Origin: Watersipora subatra
Lineage: Eukaryota > Bryozoa > Gymnolaemata > Cheilostomatida > Watersiporidae
Assembly (NCBI RefSeq): GCF_963576615.1
Contig: NC_088708.1
Coordinates: forward strand, 3,472,001-3,536,000
Length of the DNA: 64,000 nt
Direction of reading: 5' to 3'
Below, piece by piece: positions 38,201 through 48,400 of the stretch; positions within the stretch are counted from its first letter, which is position 1, and each line of letters begins with the position of its first letter. The position numbers were made by a program, and so were the translations under genes. The notes below the pieces were generated by a model. It was not told the DNA's origin and made no database searches. It was given only the letters and a program-made list of their open reading frames with translations.

Positions 38201-39423
38201 CATTGCGTGATCTCGGCGAAAGTGCGATTGACATATAGTCCCAGGGCCACGCAACCCGCAGGTCGCAATTTAATCGATGTAATTTCATTACCTTTATCAA
38301 AGACAGTATATTTATTGAAGCATAATCAATTAACCCAGAACATGTGTTTGTATCAGTCAGGCGTTAGCACGATCCCTGTGCATCGTTGATTATGTAGAAT
38401 CCTAGTTTATTATTAGCGCTGTCTGGGTTTAACAGCACCGATTGTCACAAAAAAGCGCAGCCTCAATGGCAGCGAAAGGGATCGACTACCTAAGGCTAAA
38501 TAATAATTGCGACATCACATTGTGGGAACCGCAACCAAGTGTTTTTTTATTGCAGGACATACTTTTGACACCCAGTTTTTCATAGTTCTATTATTCTTTG
38601 TGTATTGAATATAGGCTCATTCGGAAGCCAAGACTCTGATGTATTGAACTATATAACAAAAAAATTATGTAATTTATGTGCTTTAAAGAAAAATCGGCAA
38701 AATTGATCTTGAACACTCAAAAGAAAAAGATGTCTTTTATTCGGAGCATTTCAACAGCGATTAAGTTTTGCAAATTTTTACCTGAAAACGTCCTGGCAAT
38801 CACATCACCTCAAACAACAAACCAATCTCAAGTGATAGAAAAGTCTCTATACTTTCAGATGAAATTTTTTTTCAAATTTTACAGTAGAAGTCTTTTAATT
38901 TGCAACAAGCCATCTATGCATTGGATTTATATATAGTTTGTACATGTACATTTTTGATTTTTCTACTAATAAATACATGGACTTGTGGTATATATATATA
39001 TATACATATATCCAATATATATATCCAATATATATACATATCAGTGTTTGTGTGTCATCTGTGATTTGATCTGACTAGCTATAGCTATTAGTATCTAGCA
39101 ATGATGAATTTGTATCGCAGAAGATTTGATCTCGAAACCTCCTATTCACCAGGCATTAATGAGCTATTGAGCTACATGAGATGCAATTGATTCATTGGGC
39201 GATATATATGGTTACCTAGGTTACAATACAAATAGCACTCTATGTTACGACGCGACGCCACTAAAGCTTGCTCACACGGCTCTTATTAGTAAGTTTAGCA
39301 ATACTAGCTCACTCAAATTAATCATTGTATCAGACTAACGGCAAGTAGCCGACAACTATATTACCTGCCACTGTTTATAGGCTGATTTTTAATACCCGTG
39401 CAATGCTGGGCATTCGGCTAGTC

Positions 39424-39473
<50 letters not shown>

Positions 39474-42400
39474 TTGTCACTAAACAGTCAGTACAGTCAA
39501 ACATGGATAACTCGAACTTCACGGGACCGAGCGAAAGTGTTCGAGTTATCAGAGCGTTCGAGTTATCAGAGCGTTCAAGTTATCAGAGCACTGTCACAAA
39601 TCCATGTATTTATTAGTAGATACATGTACATATACAAACTATAATATAAATCAAAAGCATAAATGGCTTGTTTCAAATTAAATGCTTCTAATGTATAGTT
39701 TAAAAATTTTTTATCAAAAAGTATAGATTTTTCTATCACTTGAGATTGGTTTGTTGTTTGAGGTGATGTGATTGCCAGGACGTTTTTTTAGATTAAAATT
39801 GGCAAAACTTGATCACTGTTGAAATGCTCAAAAGAAAAGACATCTTTTTCTTTTGAGCGTTTTAACCAACATCAATTTTGCCGATTTTTCTTGAAGTTTA
39901 TGCGAAAGTTACCTCACTTTTCCTTGCTTCCGAAGGGCCATCGCTAAGCGGATGTTTAGTAAAAATCAAAGTTCACCAAACCTTTAAAAAGTCGTTGACA
40001 AAAATATTTTGCCGATGGTGGTAATAACGACACCTATGAACTACTAAAAGTTGAGGTTTATCTCTATGGCTTGGAATAAAGTGATATTCTAAAGCGATAA
40101 TAACCGTCGCAGTAGCCGTTGGGCAAAAACTGTTCGAGTTAACCAAGTTGTGGTCGAGTTATCTAAAGCAATTTATCATTGCGTGGAAATGGACCAAACA
40201 AAACCGTTCGAGTTAACCGTGTGTTCGAGCTATCCGAGGGCGAGTTGTCCGAGTTTGACTGTGTATATATATAGATATATAAAACGTCACTAAAGCTTGC
40301 TCTCATGGCTCTCATTAGTAAGTTTAGCAACACGAACTGTAGCATATACAAATTAGTCATTGGCAATGTGCCAGACTAATGGCAAGCGGTAGGCAACTAC
40401 ATAACCTGCCACTGTTTATAAGCTGTTTTTAATGCCCATGCAACGTCGGAAATTCAGTAGTGTAAATAATAAATGTAAAGATTTTAATGATTGAAGCACA
40501 CAATAAACAGCATATGCCCGCAAAGTCTATGGTATTTTCCTAAACGTCGCAGCTGACACTTGGTAATGAAAACAACTAATCACGCCAGTTACGATCGCCA
40601 ATGATGACATTGAAGACAATTTTAGCCTGGGCTGCAGAGACTAAATATAAGCTACCTTGTTTAACTCAAGACAGTCAAAGGCCTGCACTGCAACGTAAAA
40701 AATAAGCAATAAGCTTACTTGAGCCATCTGCCCATTGAGGGGAATAGCTGTAAGCCCGAGGTTCCTGAGCATGTAGGAGACACGTTGTGTGTTGGCACAG
40801 GTGGCACAGAATATGATACAAGAGTTTCCAGCCAGCTCATTGAGTATGTACACAAGGTAAGTGTCCTGCAATTCATTCAGATTGTATGGCTCAAGTATGT
40901 GAGATAAATAAAAGTGACAGGCCAACTTACGGAAAAAAACTTGCTGTTTTGAACAACAGGCAGCACAAAGAGGAACAAGCGCTTTGTCTTTAGCATTAAC
41001 CTTAGACATGTGACTATATACAATAAGACTTTCATGAAATTAGAATTTACGTGTGAAGCAATGCATTCAAATGCTCTTGTCCACGCGTCTTTACTGTATG
41101 TATGCAATACTCCATACTCCATATACAACAAAACATTAAAAAACCGATGATTTTTGTATTTGTAAAGCAGCTAATATAGGGAGATTTTACAGGTGCTGTT
41201 TTTGTAATGTTTAAATAAAGTTGATAAAAAAGACTTGAAGTAATATCAAACTTTGCTTACTCTTGAGCTACTGTAATATAATATTGTTTGTGTGGAAAGA
41301 CAGCGAGACGCAACAGACTTAATTATTTTAGCACTTGCAAAATATTACAAATGATAATAATAATCCCAAAAATGATTTGGCAGTAGAATTTGATTTTGTG
41401 ACAAATATTAGGCTATGGGAAACAAGGTTCTACAAAATACATTAATAAAATAACATGCTAATAATAACATGCTAATAATGCGTTGCGCATAGCATTAAGT
41501 TGTTTCAGTTAATTAAGGAGATAGTCAACTACATAGCTGTAATAACAAAAGGTAAGCTATTGTTCATGCACAAGCAGGATGAGCAATCAGTAATTATTTC
41601 ACGAGAGAATTACTCCTGATTAAAGCAAGCTTATAGCGTTTCATAGAAAATGTGCTGTGGCAAACATACATGCCAAACAAAAACAAGTACCTTATATTTG
41701 ACAGGAATAAACACGTAAGACTGTTGCAGCTTGTCAACCGTCTGATACTTGCTGGAGACTTCAACCTTGACCGGGTCTCGGAGAGATGCCCGTTGTAACT
41801 TTTGAACTTTTTTGGTCATTGTGGCTGAATAAAGATAAGTTCTTCTCTCTCTTGGAATTGACTTCAGTATTTTATCCACTTCCGCTTCGAAGTCCATGTT
41901 AAGAATTCTATCCGCTTCATCCATTACCTGTGTGCGATGAATGGTGAAAGAAGATTACAAGAGTGTTCATCACAAAAGCTTGCTCAGTATGAATGGCCTC
42001 CATCACTTACCTTCAGCTCACTTTTGCTGCCGGGCAGACAAATCCCAATTAGGTATGTGAGTAACTACCGTCTATGATAACCATAGTAATCATGGAAATG
42101 AGGTAGTCTGTGACACTGTGCAGTAGCCTGCCAGTAGCTGCACATTCATCCTACCCTGACCAAAGACCACAGCAGCCGTATATAAACCTTTTCTTTGACA
42201 AAGACTAAAGTAACGTTGAGCAGTAGAAAAGAACATACCAAGAATTTTAGACTACGCAGATTGAAGCCTTTTGTGTTCTCCAAATGATCAACCAGTCTGC
42301 CAGGTGTTGCTACAAGAGAAATGATACTTTGAGAACAGAAACTAAATTAGGAACAGAAGCTAAAGTTGAGCTGCAACATAGTATCATTAATAAACATAGG

Positions 42401-45400
42401 AGAGGTGAGTCAGTTACTATTAATGAATAACTCAGTTTTTATAAAAAAGGGAAATGCTAGCAACAACTACATGATCTGTGACTAACTAAACCAACAAACA
42501 ATAATTAAAGAACAAGCAAATAGGAACACAACTCCTCTTACCAATAATTAAAGAACAAGCAAACAGGGACACAACTCCTCTTACCAATAATGATATGAGG
42601 CTTCTTTGCCAAAGCCATAGCTTGAGTTATCATATCCATCCCACCGACAATCACGGCTACAAGTTAAAAAAGTGCTGATGATAAAGCTAGCATGTGTAAA
42701 CTCATCACCGATATGGTAGATACATCTAGTACAAAGGGAACATAGTTTAAAGGCAGACTTGAAGGCTTGCCTAGAGAACAAATTTTTCAGTGAGATACAT
42801 ACCACATTTAACACCAATTGTCGAGCCTAGAGCTTCAAACTGCTCAGATATTTGGTAGGCGAGCTCTCGTGTTGGAGTTAGCACCAGAGCAAAGAGCTTT
42901 TGGGGAGTCTCGAGCAGTGCCTGAAGTATCGGTAAAGCAAAGGCTCCTGTTTTGCCAGAGCCTGTCTCCGCCAGCCCTATCACATCTTTGCCTTAAAGCA
43001 AGCGGTAATCCAACTGATTTGTTAAGCATTCAAGCAAGCTATAAACAAATGACATCTACTAGCATCTCCTATGTAAGAATATTTTAATTGAGACGTGACA
43101 CAAGAATTTTAACAATTTCAGGAGTTTGATAAAAAAATTCAACTGATACTGAACTTTGATGACTTCGTGAGCTGCTCCAATAGCAATATAATATAGTCCG
43201 TATTGATAGGCAGCAGGACACAACAAATTTAAATGTTCTAGCAATGCTTATTCAAAGAAGGTAAAACAACAGCCCACCCGTGATTATATTAGTGATAGGA
43301 TTTGTTTTTATAAAAAGTATTAAGCTATTCTATCCGATGACCAAAGTTCATCCAAGGCCGACAACACAAGATGATGAAGTAATAAGCATCCCCCAGCCTT
43401 TAGCTTTTTAGCTAGTCGAGTAGATAGTGATTTGTGCAACTGTAACGATGAAAGTTCACATATCTCCAGAAACAGCTCATGTAAAAGCGTGCCAAATGAT
43501 CATCATAAAATTTTTCAAGAAGAAATTAATATTGATTAACGTAAATTTATCTGCTTCATAACCTCTTTTTGCAAAATGAGTATATACTTATCCGCTACCA
43601 CACTACCTTTAGGAAAATTTATATTGAATTAAGTGCGCTCATAGCTAATGATATCAGCAACTCTTTAGATGATCAGCAAAAGTAGCAGTACGCATCTATA
43701 ATCATAGTAGGCTGAGGATTACCTTCTAGCGCGACTGGGAGAGCCTCAACCTGTATCTTGGATGGAAGTTTCCATTTTAATTGATCGCATGCTTCACATA
43801 GCACATCAACAACACCCTGAAATTGAAAATGAAACAATCAAGTATAGCACAGCAAACAAAAATAAAGCTCATCACTTCATGTCAAACCCCAACGCGTCTC
43901 TCTTTGTCAACAATAGAACATGGCCATGTATAACTTTAGCAGGAAACCAGCTTACTATGCAAGTAGTCATATTATTCGTGCGTGCATGCCTACTCTGGTT
44001 TACGAGTTTTTGTCGTGCACACTCCAAGTACATCATAGACTTTGACAGAGGACAAGCGACTGTCGGACATGAACCCCGTGAGTTAAATGACATGATATTA
44101 GTATGCCAGGAACCAATAGTGGCCGAGGGAGGCCAGGAAGAATGGATTTGTGATCAAGGGATTGCTGGAGAATTGGGATACCCAGTACAAACAAAATGCC
44201 ACTCGAGATGCCGTCAAGGTTACTCTAAACTATCTGGCACATCAAACACAATCGAGTGCGTACACAGAAAACCTCAATATGGGCAAAATGCAAGAGAATG
44301 GAATCCAAAGCCCCTTTTTTGTAAACCGAGTACATGTCAAACATCTACTATCAAAGAAAGCCACATGATGGAGGATGGCAGATGGTTGCCAGATATATGC
44401 AGCCAGCAACAGAGAGTCACGGTAGGCACAGAGTGTAGGTTCACATGTGGCTTGTACGACGGAGCCGCAGCCGTGGTTATTTGCCAGAGTCACAACCACT
44501 GGATATGGAGAAACGTAGAAAGATGTATATCAGTAGCGTATGGTCACCATAGAAAACAGTCCCAAATACCAGTAAAATTATATGAAACATTTTCTACTGA
44601 ACGACTACTCATCCAAAAAAATCCTTCCAAAGATAGCTGGAATGAAGAGCATTATATTAGACACAACTATAACCAGCTTGCAGAAGAACCAAAACCAAAA
44701 GTAAAACATATTATAGCAAGTGGTCATCAGGAGGCTAAAACAACTAAGACACTTGCCAATATTAAAGTTCAAGCAACGCGTCATGATCAGAGAGAGCACA
44801 CCATGCGCCATCTACTGCACGATGTTATAGGAGTGTACAGAGACTCGTCGTCTGCTACGTTAGTATTAGTAATGCTGCTTATAATGGTCATCATATCCTT
44901 AATAATCGCTATAATAGTAATCAGGTGTAAAACAAAAAAGCCTACTAAATACGCAATTATAGATGAAAGAGGAAATCGACTCTTGCCTATCCGTGCTAGT
45001 AATTTTAATAACAACTCAAAAGTGACTGACCAAACACCTTTAGAATCATCTCAGTTACACTGCAGCCAATGCTCGGACAACCACTATTACCCAACATGCC
45101 ATAGAAAGCACAAGCATTCATCAAGGCAGAGACAGTGTGAGGGTATGAGTAGCACAACCAGCTCAAGCGAGACAGAAGTACCACTTCTAAAAAGGAATAC
45201 ATCAAAAAAATCAAAATGTGTTCGAGGTGTGAAGTTGGTGTTGGAGTAAGTTTGCCAAAATTTTCTATTGTAAACTACATTTTTATACAAGGTCCCTTTA
45301 TAGACAATATATATAAGCAAATTCATTAAAAAACTATTGCTAGATTCAGCAATGAAAATATTAGTGCTGGCTAGCATCTACTTTTGAAAAATTTAACTGG

Positions 45401-48400
45401 CAGTTCTTAGCTAAATTCAATGAAAATAAACACATGTATTCTTACCACCCCCACAAATTAAGAAATATATAAAAAAAGATCAAAAACTCACAAATATTGA
45501 GCAGGTTTAACCAACTTCGTGCTACATTAAACATTATCAAGTTTACAACCAGATAACATAAAAAGCAAAGCAAAAATATCCTTACGTGCAGTTACGTTCA
45601 CGATGCAACTACAAAACTTTGAATTAACTACTAATTCAGACTTTTTCGATCAACTACTCACACAACACAGAAGTGAAATGAGGATTCAAACTGAAAGATA
45701 ATGTCTATGTTACTATTTATACAGGAATTTGGATTCCAAATTCAGCAGTATTCTCACAAAATTAGAATTTTACGTTATGAGTACAAAAATATATTTAATT
45801 AAAATTGTAAACATCAATAATATGAGTACTAGCTCTCAGAATTTTATCGAAAGTTGAAAGTTAACTTTTAAGCCATATTACAAATTAGTTTTTGCAGAAT
45901 ACACTCAGTGAAAATGACAAATAGATGAGTGCATAACTCCATGTTTACAAAGTTTTTATCAAACACGTATTTAATGAAAAAGGATACAGACGCTTATACA
46001 AAGTAATTGAAAATGGCACAGACATCGCTCTAAAGTCGAAATAGTACGTAGTTATCCCATTATAAAATATGCTACTCAGTATGAATATAAACAATAAATG
46101 TTCTAAGCTTAAACTAGGAGAAAAAAACTTCAGATAAGAGAAACATGGCAAACACTAACAGCAGTTAGTGTTTGCCACAATAGATAAGAAAACATGACAT
46201 ACAAGTATAATGACAAAATTTAGTTGTCACAACTATATCTTGGATTGAAGAGTTTCATAAAAATAGATATATATATATATATATATATATTGGTTTATTG
46301 AGATAGAAGACAAGGTCGGGCACTAAATTAGTGGCATCAGGCATTCTACAGGAATCAGTTTTGGGACTACTACTTTTTAAAATATATATATATATCTATA
46401 AATGATTTGCCAAGTCAGATTAAATCATATTGTCATTATTTGCCAATGACACAATATATACAACACAATCGACAATAATTATTAACTTGATATCAACTTG
46501 ATAACTGAAGATCTAATGTCTTTAAAAAATTGGTCAGTGTAAGATAAATGGCCAATGAAATTCAACGTTGCTAAATGCGTTTTTCTTCAAGTAGGTGGAC
46601 AAATAAAAGAGCAACATGGATACACATTTTGTGTTAACCTAAAATGAAATGGGCACATTGACAAAAAATTATCTAAGGCAAATCAAATGCTATCCTTACT
46701 TCGCATGGTTCTCAGGTATGCAGATCTAGTAACACGTAAAAGTGCCTATTATTCTATAATGAGATTTACAGTATCTTAGAATATGCGTCTCATGTGTGGG
46801 ATCTTTACCAACAAAATTAAATTAAAAAGCTTGAAAAGGTGCAGAAGAAGGCCATGCAATTAATTTTCAAGAGCTTCAAGAGTTAAGGAATCCTGTTTTA
46901 CAAAATTAAGAAAAGATACTGATATTCAATCATGAAAAGAGGGAAAGGTTTAAAGTTTTTCTTCTAAATGTGCAAGTGCCAGCATTGAACCTTCTTTTGA
47001 ATATGATCAGGAGAAGCCGCACTCGTTAAAAGCAGAACACCTGTGTGCCACATATTTGGACAAATATTTGTTGCGCTCATTTTTAACAAGGACTGCGTGA
47101 TTTAGTAGAGGACATCTAATACCCATCTAAATAATCCTATTAACGACAAAACATGTCCATTTATATAACTTTTAGTGATTTTGCGAAACCATAACCCTTT
47201 TTCGTTGTAATTGTGTTCCATAACTTTTGCGCACTCACAGTGCGGTCTTAGAGGGAACAATTCTAATCTAATAGTGAGAAAAAAAGCATTGAAAAGTTTA
47301 TCAAAATGTATCAGCAAGCAACTATGTCAACATAATGCAATGTATTACTAAACATATAAGTCATATCTTGCTATAAAACAAATACGAAACTGCAAAACTC
47401 CCAGACAAAAATTAGATAATCCGTTTGCCGATTTTAATTAATAATCTGTATACACAGAGCTACTGTGTTCTCTGAAAGGTATTTCATGTGGCTCAGCCTG
47501 TGGAGATAAAATAGTTCAAATCGAAGAAAAAGGTTTAAAAAATTTGTAGATCTAAAACTTCAAAACCCAATTAAAACATAATTTTTTCCTTGCATCAGTG
47601 TTTATAGCGTGTCAGCTAGTAAGATTGAGATTTGGTTCATGTGGACCGATGAATATCAACTTTAAAGCACATAAATTATATCTATGGCTACACATGAAGC
47701 AGATTTGATTCCAGCCAAAAGGGCTGTCTTAACAGCACTATACATTTCTAAATTTTAAATTTTGATTTGAAATCTATTAACCCAGAACATGTGTTTGTAG
47801 TGGTCGGGCGTTAGCACGATCCCTGGGCATTGTTGATCATCTAGAATCCTAGCTTATAATTAGTGTTCTCTGGGTTTAAGAACACCGATTGTCACAGAAA
47901 AGCGCAGCCTCAATGGCAGCGAAAGGGATCGACGACCTAAGGCTAAATGATAATTATGACATCACATTGTGGGAACCACAACCAAGGTTTTTTTTTATTG
48001 CCGGACATACTTTTGACACCCTGTTTTTCATAGTTCTATTATTCTTTGTGTATTGAATACAGGCTCATTCGGAAGCCAAGACGCTGAAGTACTGACATAT
48101 ACGATAAAAGTACTGATACAATTGATGTGCTTTAAGATTGGATTTTACTCAAGATGCGCAGGTCTTTCAGCTACCGTCTGCATTAAGTGTTTCCCCAATC
48201 TCTACTTATCATTTAAAAAAAGATATTATCAAGTTTACTAAAGCCATAGGTTTATGTCCATCTAAAAGCCTTGCAGCTATTTTTTCTTTAGGTATTCAAC
48301 TATATATTTAAGATCTGGTTTCCATATCTCTGACGCGTACTCCATTATTAGCAAGCAAATACTAAAATAAACAGTTCTCCTAGCTAGAGATGAAGTATTT

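Noticed and set aside
39110-39190. A working tRNA gene on the minus strand
   Set aside because: A- and B-box-like words are present, but stems do not pair well and it is next to a dispersed repeat. It is better explained as a SINE head.
43762-43956. Upstream start of the sushi-domain gene at 43762
   Set aside because: The first part is antisense to DDX47 exon 2, and a signal peptide starts only at the Met at 43957.
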